A stretch of DNA of 64,000 nucleotides from Tetrapyrgos nigripes (taxonomy: Eukaryota > Basidiomycota > Agaricomycetes > Agaricales > Campanellaceae), in assembly GCA_013368315.1 (NCBI GenBank), contig JAACJM010000171.1:62001-126000 (forward strand), given 5' to 3'. This document shows, in pieces, positions 43,842 through 53,843 of this stretch; position 1 is the first letter of the stretch, and every line of letters begins with the position of its first letter. Under the pieces are notes generated by a model that made no database searches, was not told where the DNA came from, and was given only the letters and a program-made list of their open reading frames with translations. Position numbers and translations under genes: made by a program.

Positions 43842-45536
43842 ATGCCTCAACCAAAATTATACTGCACCAAGAGTGATCGTAAAGCTGCAAAGCGCCTTGA
43901 CAGTCTCCGTTACTACCATAAGTATGCATTCTCCTTGCATTTATACCTTCTCCTTGGTAACAGTTTGTCTAGAAACAAGACCACCATCAACCAAACTCGT
44001 CGTCTACAATACCAAAGTCTACAAGCTTCTCAAGAAAAATTCAGGCATGTGTTTCACCATATCAAGCTCACCTTCCCCAGTTACTTATGAATTACTATTT
44101 GCTACGATTATTTCCAGAGATGAACAGCGGATAGCAAAGAAAGCTAGTAGAAATGGAAAAGATAAGTCCATCTTGATGGAAAAGTGTGTATGGGGATTAT
44201 CTATTATCTCTGCCTTCTTTTATTGCTCTGTCCACAGCTGAGTACCTGTAATCCTTCAGAAAGCCTGCAAGCAGCATTCCCAAACGCATGCACAAATGGG
44301 TGGTTCATCACCACAGAAATATTTTGAACGTCTATATCAAAACTTTGTTTCAGGTTCTAAGGATCAAGAGGAACCCAGTGGGGTACTGGATAAAGCATCT
44401 CTGGCTCTTGAGATTGTGGTCAAGCGTATGGAGCAGTGGTTTAGTGTCCTTCTTCAGGAGGAGGGGGTTACTGCTGCCACTCGAGAGGCTGAAAAGCTGA
44501 CCCAGGAGTTGAAGGTTTTTCTGCACTGGACTCTGGACATGCAAGCAGCTGGTATGGTAGGAGTCACTGAGCTTGAGTCCTTGCACAGGAAAGGACAACT
44601 TTTATATCAAAAGGTGTCATGATATTTGTCTTACCATATGTAGTCCAGTGTTTAGTGATAGGTCTCACCTGTATTGAGATATAGGATGATAGTCTGCCCT
44701 TTATTGACAGGCATTCTTTTTGTCACATGAGAAACATCATTCGTGTCTCTAACCACAACAATGCCGACACACCACCAGCTCACACTCTATCCCAGGGACA
44801 GTAAGTACTCATGTTTTCCTCTGTCTTTACAACATCTAAAAAAGTTTGTCTGTAGCTCTCATAATAGCTGTCTCTGCTTCTGTGCTGCCCAGTCTTCCTC
44901 CCAGTCTTCCTCCCGTTCTGAATTCCACTGCACCACCCACTCCTTCTCTTGCTCTTTCCAACCCAAACGCCCCCCCTTCTACCCCACCACTTCAATCACC
45001 ATTTGAGCCACCTCCATACTCCTCGGCTTTCGTGAATTCAACCCATGGGGAGTCAAACAGATACCGAGTCTGGAACCGGGTGCCCACCCCTCAAGAGATA
45101 GCTGCATACTGGCCTTTGACTAGGGATGCAGGCGGATACGTTATTACAAAAGGCACAAGGATTGGATTTGTGGCTGACTGGTGCACCCCTGTAATACATT
45201 CAGTTCTGTCTACTGCTTATTTACTCCCTTGACAGGGTGATCGTGAAAGCTCTCACCCTCGGGGTCTCTTGCATGTACCAGAAAGCCTTTGATAATTTCG
45301 ATGTTGCTTTGATGGAGTATGTGCAGGTGTTTGAAGGGACCAGCCACAGCTATGAGTGCCCCGAAATCTGTGGCGTTCCTAACAAACAGAATCCATTATT
45401 TTCATACACCAACCCTGAGCTAATTGACCAAGACTTGGAATTTGAGGTTGATTCACACCAGGTCATTCATGTATCCCCAGTGTTAATAGAAGAGGTCAGA
45501 CAGCTAGCAGTGGATGATGCTCCTGTTAGGTGAGTT
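43842..45536 (+). CDS. Multi-exon hypothetical gene with a possible RNase H1 N-terminal (viroplasmin-like) domain
   Basis: The ATG at 43842 (MPQPKLYCTKSDRKAAKRLD) is followed by an intron from about 43921 that joins YYHK to NLSRNKTTINQTRRLQYQSL, a basic helix-like start. Later pieces are 44296-44622 (MGGSSPQKYFERLYQNFVSG; LALEIVVKRMEQWFSVLLQE) and, after further introns, a Pro/Ser-rich linker leading to YRVWNRVPTPQEIAAYWPLT, then YVITKGTRIGFVADW and, after an intron, a CMYQKAFDNFDVALMEY block. YVI.KG...GF...W...(V.GV)..Y..F..F..AL..Y resembles the small RNA-binding domain at the N-terminus of RNase H1 and caulimovirus viroplasmin. The assignment is tentative. It lies just upstream of the KDZ gene on the same strand and could be a cargo or partner gene. 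Confidence 0.4.
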
Positions 45537-46299
45537 TTTCAATGAAACAGTAGTGGCCATTTTCTGATTGAATTCCAATAATTCCACTTGTCAAGTATTA
45601 CACATGTGACAGTGGATAGGGGTTCAGGGTCTGGATGGGATGCAGATATGCCTGGAGCAGAAATATGGGTTTGATCTGAACCTGTGCCACAAACACAACG
45701 TAGCACTGCAAATGCAATAGTTATCTCAGACTCGGATAGTGATTGTTAGACATGTGCATTTTTACCTTCTTGCTTTTTTGCCTCAGATAGTAATTGTTAA
45801 ACATGCTCATTTTTTTGACTCAGACAGTAATTTGTTGAACATGTGCATTTTTGCCTTCTCACTTTTTTCTCTGCTTCTACTTGCCTTACCACCTTATAAA
45901 TAGTGCAAAGATTAACATTGCATTCACAATCTCGACAGATTCACATCATCACATCTATACTATGGGAAAACGTAAGCAGCCAACCTTCTCGCGTCCTGCA
46001 CCAGCCACCCATCACAAATTTGGAGTCTCGAATGATGGTCAACAGTTTACTTACCGTTCTCAAGAGGTCAGCCATGACCAGGTTTTTTCATCAAGTGCTT
46101 CGGAGTACGATGGGGGCAGTGACGATGATAATGGCGATTTCTTTGATGATTTCGCAGGAGAACAGAACAACACTCCGTTCATCAATGACAGCGAGTCCAC
46201 ACCAGTGTTCAATGATTCTCGCTTACAAGATCTCAGCACTGCAGAGTCCCCAGATTTGGCCCACATCCATGTCACTCAGAAGAAATATTTACACTCAGT

Positions 46300-46328
46300 G
46301 GATGACTTCCCGTGGGCGTTAGGATCCT
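46300..46328 (+). repeat. Left terminal inverted repeat of the Harbinger element
   Basis: Starts GGATGACTTCCC and pairs with 50791-50819 with one mismatch in the first 24 bases and more mismatches further in. Confidence 0.88.
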
Positions 46329-46485
46329 AGAATATTTTTCTAGATCAAACACCGGCGGCGTCTGTACTTGTTTAGCTTTTTTGTTCTAGACCACTGACCA
46401 TTTCTGTATTTAGCTCTGATGGAAAATTTGCTGATTGATACTGGCGATATTGCATCATAAGCTCACTTGCCTCTTGCATATCACG

Positions 46486-47805
46486 ATGGACAACCTCGAT
46501 GATGCACTGCTTCTCCTGCAGCTTTCAGAGGACGACACTCGATACTGGGAGGAGGAGAGAACACAACATGTCCTCATATTGGCCACCGCATACATATACT
46601 ATGGTGCCCTCGAGTCTCGACGTATACATTCAGAGAGACACTCGGAACGTCGTCTGTATCTTACCAGGCCATATCTCCTACCCAACCCTCGCTCCCAAAC
46701 ACCCTGGCAGGTTCTTTACGAAGGGAGGAATGACTGGGCATTTATTATGACGATGGGATTGAATGTAGCGGTGTTTCAGAGGATTTTGGATAGTGGTTTC
46801 GAGAGGTATTGGAATGAGAACACGATCACTCATCAGGACGTACCAGCAGCGTCTGAGCCACGTGTCTATCGTCGTTCTCTCGATGCGGCTGGTGCTTTGG
46901 GTCTTCTCCTTCATTACCTTAACTCTACAATGCGTGATGTCTCCCTCATGCAAATCTTTGCTCTCATACCAACTACCATGTCACGATATCTTAATTTTGG
47001 GCGGTCAATACTTTTGATGACTCTTCATAGGATGGTAGAAGCATGTATTCATTTCCCAGAGGGTGACGAATTTGTGGAGTTGGAGAGCCTGATAGTTGCA
47101 AGACACCCTCTGCTTACTGGTGCTTTTGGATCCATTGATGGACTTAAACTGCCTGTCCAGACATCTTCTGATGAAGAAATCGAGAATGCCACCTACAATG
47201 GCTGGCTCCATGAACACTACATCAGTAATGTTCTGTGCTTCAGCCCCGAAGGTATGGTCAGCTTCAACAGCCCATCTTCAAGTACTGATTTATAGTACCA
47301 TATAGGTGTGATCATTGCATGTCAGCTCAATGCACCAGGGAGTTGGCACGATTCTCGAGTCGCACATTCCATTTACAACAAACTTCTTACACATACGCCC
47401 GAGGGATACTACCTCATAGCAGACACGGCCTTTCCTCGAGGGACTGATCAGATTGCTGGACGCATCCGTGCTCCAATCAAGGAGGGAACACGACTGCCAG
47501 CAGATCCAATCGAACGTTCCAATCTTATGCTTGTCAATCAACAACTTCTATCCTTTCGTCAGACGGCAGAGTGGGGTATGAGGAGTATTCAGGGCAGCTT
47601 TGGGAGGCTACGTATACCTCTTGATGTCAATGATGATGCTGGTAGGGCAGATTTGTTGGAATTGTGTTTCCGACTTCATAATCTCCGAACACGAATGGTC
47701 AGGTACAATCAGATATGGAGTGTTTATCTGGAAATCTGGCAAGCCAATGAGCAAGAGTGGGTTTGGAATGAATTTGAAAACATGGTATTTGGAGAGCAGA
47801 GGTGA
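46486..47805 (+). CDS. PIF-Harbinger DDE transposase (DDE_Tnp_4 type), 421 residues
   Basis: The start ATG at 46486 (MDNLDDALLLLQ) is preferred to the in-frame ATG at 46435. A single 54-nt intron 47252-47305 (GTATGG to TATAG) joins SPEG to VIIACQLNAPG. The helical N-terminal half (LHYLNSTMRDVSLMQIFALI, TTMSRYLNFG) resembles the helix-turn-helix-like region of the family. The catalytic triad is visible as D218 in GSIDGLKLP, D295 in LIADTAFPRG and E344 in RQTAEWGMRSIQGSFGRL, with the conserved GSWHDS at 267-272. The tail has ELCFRLHNLRTRMVRYNQIW. Length is normal for the family and no stop or shift is present, so it may be functional. It would excise and insert the element together with the partner gene at 48096-50071. 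Confidence 0.88.
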
Positions 47806-48095
47806 AATGACAGGGTAAGGAAATTCTATATGGTAGAAGAAGATATTTGAAAGACTTTTGTCACATGTATACGTCTACCATTCGCTACATACGAATCACT
47901 AACAATATATGTATCAATTGCGAGTAGGGGATGAGGGAGAGCCAGCTCTCAATTGACTAGGAGAGTCAACATACTCAATTGACCAATCAGAGGGTGTTGA
48001 AGGACATTGACGCTCAGTATGTTTGTCGGAAGGACCAGCATTCGTACTCTCATCGACCGACTCAGGTTCTGTAAAACAATGCTTGAATCAAATCA

Positions 48096-50071
48096 TCATT
48101 GATACAGCAAAAAAACGAACACGTACGAGGAGGTGACCTCAGTAAAGTAGTCTTGAGGACCAGCACCATTGTCAGGACGAGTGTAATCGTCAAATTCCTC
48201 TCCATTCTCTGCCATCTCATCAAGATCAAAGTACATAACAGATCTTCCTCCCTCAGGATAGTGTGTGTCTCTTCGAATGATTCGTCGTGAACAAGGGGCA
48301 GGAGGTACAGTGCGTTGACGACCACGGGAGCGGGAACAATCATGAAAGCGAGCACCCATGTTGGGGGTATTTTGACTGGAGTGCTGAGTTTGCTGAGCCT
48401 GACCTTGAATCAACAAAAGCATCTCCGTTCTGTCTGCATGAGCTTCTGCACGATTGGCGCGACGCTCAGCTTGTGAGACCTGCTGGCGCAAATTGTCAAT
48501 TGTCCGCTGAAGTTCCCGAACCTGACTGTTGAGCATGATGAGCTGTGAGTTCGTGAATGAACGATTCGCGTTTTCTTCATCACAGATTCTTTGTGCAGCG
48601 GGATCCAAAGCTGATGAGATCGTGGCAAAGAAGTCGTTACTTGTCGCTTTTGATGAACGTTCTCGTTTGACAGCTATGGTAGCACAGGGAGCAGCAGTCA
48701 ATCCAGGCTTAATATATGTTCCTCAGAAACTCAGAAATTTCGAATAACTAATTGAAATCGAATTCACGAACCTTGTTTGACAATGGAACATTCTCCTTCT
48801 CCTGGACCTTGATCACAGACTTCTGTTTGGAAGTTTCACCACCTTCACGCTCTGCCTCATTAGCTTCCAATTCATCCTCAGGCTCGTCGATGATGTCTTC
48901 ATCATCAAGGTCCCTAGTTGCGGCTCTAGTCTGCATGAGATCCTCGATTTTGAGAGCTTCTTCAACATGAGGTGGAAGCTCTCCATCTCCAGTAGGCTTT
49001 GTGGTCTTGACAAGCTAGATGAATCAAAGCCAGGTATCATTTTCCAATGGAACATATGTACATAAACTTGTACTCATACCTGTTTGAACTTCAGCTCCAA
49101 TGATTTTGCAGTACGTGTTGGCCGCCTAATTCTCTCGACTTCCTCATTGTACAAATCTGTCGCTGCAGCCCAACCTCGCATACCTAATGGAAGTTGTTCT
49201 CGTAAGATGGCAAAAAGAACCTCCAGATCTTCGGCTGAGTAATTAGCAGAGCCCGCCGCTCGACCCTTCTGGCGCTTCTCAAGAGGCTCCACGGCTGAAG
49301 CAGCAGCTTTGCGCTTGGAGGATAGCTTTTTGGAGTTAGTGTTATCAACAGAAGTACCCTCCTTGGCCTTTCCCTTAGCTTTTGCATTCCCCGCCGTTGA
49401 CTTCGATTCACCCACACGGGTCATTCCCAAATTTCGACCAGAAGCACTGCGCGTGGAATTGGAACCTGGGGCTGGTAGGATCTGATCCATAGGGACGATC
49501 TCATCGTCAGATTCCGCTGGGAGTGGGATATCAGCTGGGTTGATAGTGCGTTCCCCAGTTGGCACTACGTTAGGGATAGTGGGAACACCGGCATAACTCC
49601 CAGCGTTGAGTGTAGTGAGCGGGCTGCGATCGACAGATTCGAATGGGACTGTGAACTGTGAATATGTATTGGATCAGTGATGATAGGCCTAAGATGGCTC
49701 CGTGCATGAGTGCTTACATTATATTGTGGACTGGAAGTTCCATTGAAGGTAGCAGGGGTGTTGAGACCATTCAAATTCGGAAAGGAACGAGGATTCTGAG
49801 GTACAATGAGAAATGCATAAGAATAGAGAACATGTGCATACCATCGAAGAAGCATTTGTTAAACTCCCGAAAGTTTCTGACAAGCTCGGAAGCCTCTGTT
49901 CGGATAAGTTAGTCTCATGTAATCCTGTAACGCAAAAAAAAAGATATGTACGAAGCTTACTGAAGAGGCTGATGTCAAATCACGAAGGGTCCAACGTCCA
50001 TCCGGTCCCAGGACATATTCACGTCCGTGTTCGTCAACATACCATTTTCCAGTGCCGTGGGGTGCAGACAT
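48096..50071 (-). CDS. DUF6818-like Harbinger partner protein, multi-exon
   Basis: The ATG at 50071 starts MSAPHGTGKWYVDEHGREYV. Phase-0 introns follow: 49896-49960 (with a CTAAC branch site 15 nt before the acceptor), one starting at 49841, and one near 49720-49655. They join RLPSLSETFGSLTNASSM, NPRSFPNLNGLNTPATFNGT and FTVPFESVDRSPLTTLNAGS. The main exon has NYSAEDLEVLFAILREQLPL, MRGWAAATDLYNEEVERIRR and SLELKFKQ, which fits the DUF6818 module seen in Harbinger partner proteins. After another intron comes an acidic region, then a coiled coil (VRELQRTIDNLRQQVSQAER RANRAEAHADR). The role is probably DNA binding or targeting of the transposase. The last intron and C-terminus near 48130 are uncertain, and the donor before AVKRERSS reads GTTCGT. 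Confidence 0.75.
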
Positions 50072-50790
50072 GATGTGGATTTGGAGAGTAGGGTGGGTAA
50101 GGGCTCGAAGATGCAGAATGTGGATGTAAAGTGAGGGATACAGTGTCTCTCCTCTGCTTTTATATTCACTAGGACTCAATCTAATGTATCTAGACCATAC
50201 GATAAAAATGGGAGAAAATGAGACCAACATATGAAGCATATGCTTGTTGGCCAGGACAAGAGTGAGGAAGAGGTCTTCCCTGAAGTTATAGATGTCGGCA
50301 GCTCATGTAACGAAAGAAAAGTGAGCATACCCTCAGGCAACACAAAAGCAACGTGATATAAAGGAATTTTCATGGCAGTAATAAGGGTTGAAGGCAATTG
50401 AACGGGCCATTGGGAGTCCTTGGTGTCTCAAATCCCTGGATACCAGTGGTTACACGTGTAAGCCAAAAATCAAGATCTCCTACCAAAGACTGAGCTCAAA
50501 AACGCGAGGAGGAAGGAAAGGAACAGCTTTGGCATACGTGCAAATGACGCGTCAAGATCACGTCTGGTCGCGTGGTAAATAAGCCGTCGCAATCTTCTAA
50601 CTCCATATAGCCTCGCAAGCAACGGCTAAGTCATCTGGGAAGGCCATTCTGGTTTGGGAGAGGGGGTCGGGGGCCTCGACCAGATGAAAATTTACGAAGG
50701 CCTTGAGATTGAAACTCCGACAAAAGTGGCAGTGCTACGGGGTCAGCAAACCTCGCCTAAGGTCACTTACAGTGATTTAGAAAATAATTT

Positions 50791-50819
50791 GGGATCCTAA
50801 TGCCCACGGGAAGTCATCC
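50791..50819 (-). repeat. Right terminal inverted repeat of the Harbinger element
   Basis: Ends ...CACGGGAAGTCATCC before AGT at 50820-50822. Directly after it the KDZ intron resumes with a canonical donor (GTATGT at 50821). Confidence 0.88.
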
Positions 50820-50948
50820 AGTATGTCTTTTCTGGTTGTGCATTTGTCAATTTGATACTATAATTGTATTAGGATAATCCAACACGAGCGTGGCTGGATT
50901 TCCGAGAGTCGTACTTGGATGAGTTTCTGTGGCTAGAAGGTCAACGTG

Positions 50949-53843
50949 ACAGCTGTAGTTGTAAGAGGATAGCCCAAGCCATACATTGCATTATATCTGG
51001 ACAAGACTCCACATGAGTATATTATGAGAAGGATACAATGCATAGTGAGGGCCACCAAACAATTTCCTTACCTGGTCTTTCCTAATGGGGCAGGTCTTTT
51101 CCCATGGCTGCTGGAATAGTGGGCGGGGTGGGTGTGGCAAGTTTTTCCCACAACTCGAAATTTGATAGAGAGGTGCAGGCAGCCAGTAGGGCCCAGAATC
51201 TGGAAATAGAATAGGGGTATAGGTTGTGGCTGGCTCAGAAAATGCAAAATAAATTCCTGGAGCCAGCGATAAAAAATGGTATGGGTAGATAAGATAGTGT
51301 ATTTTGGGTTGCTGAATCCAAATATACAGTTATATTTCAAATATCTGCAGTGGTTATGGAGATATGGTCCAAATACTGTCCAGAATATAGCAAAAGAGCA
51401 GGATGGGTACTGGTCATTGCATCAAATCAGCTCTGATCATGATGAGGTTTGGTGTGATACTACATTTAACCTTTCCGGACCTGGGAATATAATTTATCAT
51501 ACTAGAGCATCAAATCCTGATGAGATATACCCAATTTACTCTCAAAAAAGTGAAAAACTGGGGATGGCCATGGGCACCGCATGTTATGGCATCTATTATA
51601 ATTATGGATATGTGTACTAGGGTATTCTGGGTCTCTGAATCCGAATATTTACTTGGATAAGCTCTATATGCTTTGGTTCTGCTGATATTGAGCACTTGCC
51701 CCTAAATATAGGTACCTGTGGCACTCACAAATATGCCACTTATAAATTTGTTTGAGTGAGTAGATAAATATTTATTAATACCCCTAACTGGAATATAAAA
51801 TCAGAATCTTTATATCTTCAACATAAAAGACTCTATTTCCAATTTATTCCCAAAAAATGCCCAAAAAAGCGAAAAAGTGAGATGGCCATGGACAGGGCAT
51901 GGTATGGCATCCAATATGATCATAGATATGCCTACTATGGTATTTTGGCTCTCTGAATCCAAATATCCACTTGGATAAGCTCTACATACTCTGGTTCTGC
52001 TGATATGGAGTACTTACCCCTAAACATAGCTACCTGTGGCACCTGCAAATATGCACCTTATAAAATTGTGGATGCAGGTGGATAACTGTTTATTAGTATC
52101 CTAAAAACGAATATGAAGTCAGATTTCTCATATCATCAAGATACAGGACTCTATCCCCAATTTATTACTCAAAAAGCGAAAATTGTACCTTTTGGAACCA
52201 CATACATGGGCATATCTCATTCCAGCAGTTATCATAGACACTCATACTATGTATTTCATCTTTTAGTATCATTTTAAAGAGAATGAGTCACCCAAAATAT
52301 CTGATAGATGTTCTAGGTACAAGCACTAGCTTAAGGTCAAACTCAGTTGCATGTAATGATACTTATAGCACTTAAGGTTATATCTAAGCATGTCTTTCAG
52401 TGAAGATCACCAAACTGTGAATAATCAGAGGAAGATTGCTTATAATGATAGAAAGGCAGTCAGAATGCCAGTCCCATAGCCAAAGGATAGGTATATGTGC
52501 CAATAAGGGTGGAAATTAAGGCTATCTTTGCTGTCTGGGGCATAAATTGAGAATAGAGTCTTTGAACTTGGGCATATGGGTGATATGACTTTATATTCAT
52601 GTTTGTAGCATCAATCAACACTTTTAAGCCGACTCAACCTATTTTATAAGGTACATATTTGCAGGTGCCACAGATACCTATGTTTAGGGGTGAGTACTCC
52701 ATATCAGCAGAACCAGAGTATGTAGAGCTTATCCAAGTGGATATTTGGATTCAGAGAGCCAAAATACCATAGTAGGCATATCTATGATCATATTGGATGC
52801 CATACCATGCCCTGTCCATGGCCATCTCACTTTTTCGCTTTTTTGGGCATTTTTTGGGAATAAATTGGAAATAGAGTCTTTTATGTTGAAGATATAAAGA
52901 TTCTGATTTTATATTCCAGTTAGGGGTATTAATAAATATTTATCTACTCACTCAAACAAATTTATAAGTGGCATATTTGTGAGTGCCACAGGTACCTATA
53001 TTTAGGGGCAAGTGCTCAATATCAGCAGAACCAAAGCATATAGAGCTTATCCAAGTAAATATTCGGATTCAGAGACCCAGAATACCCTAGTACACATATC
53101 CATAATTATAATAGATGCCATAACATGCGGTGCCCATGGCCATCCCCAGTTTTTCACTTTTTTGAGAGTAAATTGGGTATATCTCATCAGGATTTGATGC
53201 TCTAGTATGATAAATTATATTCCCAGGTCCGGAAAGGTTAAATGTAGTATCACACCAAACCTCATCATGATCAGAGCTGATTTGATGCAATGACCAGTAC
53301 CCATCCTGCTCTTTTGCTATATTCTGGACAGTATTTGGACCATATCTCCATAACCACTGCAGATATTTGAAATATAACTGTATATTTGGATTCAGCAACC
53401 CAAAATACACTATCTTATTTACCCATACCATTTTTTATCGCTGGCTCCAGGAATTTATTTTGCATTTTCTGAGCCAGCCACAACCTATACCCCTATTCTA
53501 TTTCCAGATTCTGGGCCCTACTGGCCGCCTGCACCTCTCTATCAAATTTCGAGTTGTGGGAAAAACTTGCCACACCTACCCCTCAGGCCCCGCCCACTAT
53601 TCCAGCAGCCATGGGAAAACACCTGCCCCATTAGGAAGGGCCCGCCAGACCCATTCCAAAGGCCCCGCCCTATTAACCTTAACCCTAAATCTAACCCTCA
53701 CACCACTATGCATTGTGTATCATACTAGACACACAATGCATTGTATAAAAGTGCTCAAGGAACAGATAGGAGAGTTGTCCCGATATAATGCAATGTATGC
53801 CTTGGGCTATTCTCCAATGTTATGCATTATACTCACAACTACG
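50949..53843. mobile_element. Giant palindromic non-coding element (2.9 kb), MULE-like or foldback
   Basis: Two arms of roughly 1.2-1.3 kb are inverted copies around a centre near 52353, so open frames on one arm recur on the other (51510-51695 minus equals 53012-53197 plus, residue for residue). The unpaired middle is about 52170-52530. The outermost paired text is GTAGTTGTAAG on the left and its inverted form CTCACAACTAC on the right. GGTCAACGTG (50939-50948) and GGTGAACGTG (53844-53853) flank it, a 10-bp duplication with one mismatch. Removing the element and one repeat gives continuous KDZ reading (LEG-(Q/E)-R-GMEGRCATC). Long inverted repeats with 9-11 bp duplications are typical of Mutator-like elements. 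No transposase is present. Confidence 0.85.
51290..52110 (+). repeat. Direct repeats of about 320 bp within the left arm of the palindrome
   Basis: GGTATTCTGGGTCTCTGAAT (about 51620) and GGTATTTTGGCTCTCTGAAT (about 51940) each continue through TTGGATAAGCTCTA, GGTTCTGCTGATAT and TACCTGTGGCAC. A weaker first unit starts at about 51297 (GTATTTTGGGTTGCTGAATC). The same repeats occur inverted in the right arm. Confidence 0.75.

Larger units (their letters stand above)
46300..50819 (+). mobile_element. Complete PIF-Harbinger DNA transposon (4520 bp)
   Basis: Terminal inverted repeats of about 28 bp (GGATGACTTCCCGTGGGCGT on the left, and GGATGACTTCCCGTGGGCAT read inward from the right) are flanked by the 3-bp duplication AGT (46297-46299 and 50820-50822). 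Two convergent genes inside are a DDE transposase (plus) and a DUF6818-like protein (minus), the classic two-gene Harbinger layout. The insertion lies exactly at the first exon-intron junction of the KDZ gene. The transposase frame is open end to end, so this copy may be recent. Confidence 0.9.

Noticed and set aside
53012..53197. 61-codon frame repeated at 51510-51695 as a real small gene
   Set aside because: It exists twice only because the palindrome arms are identical; no start context or domain supports coding.
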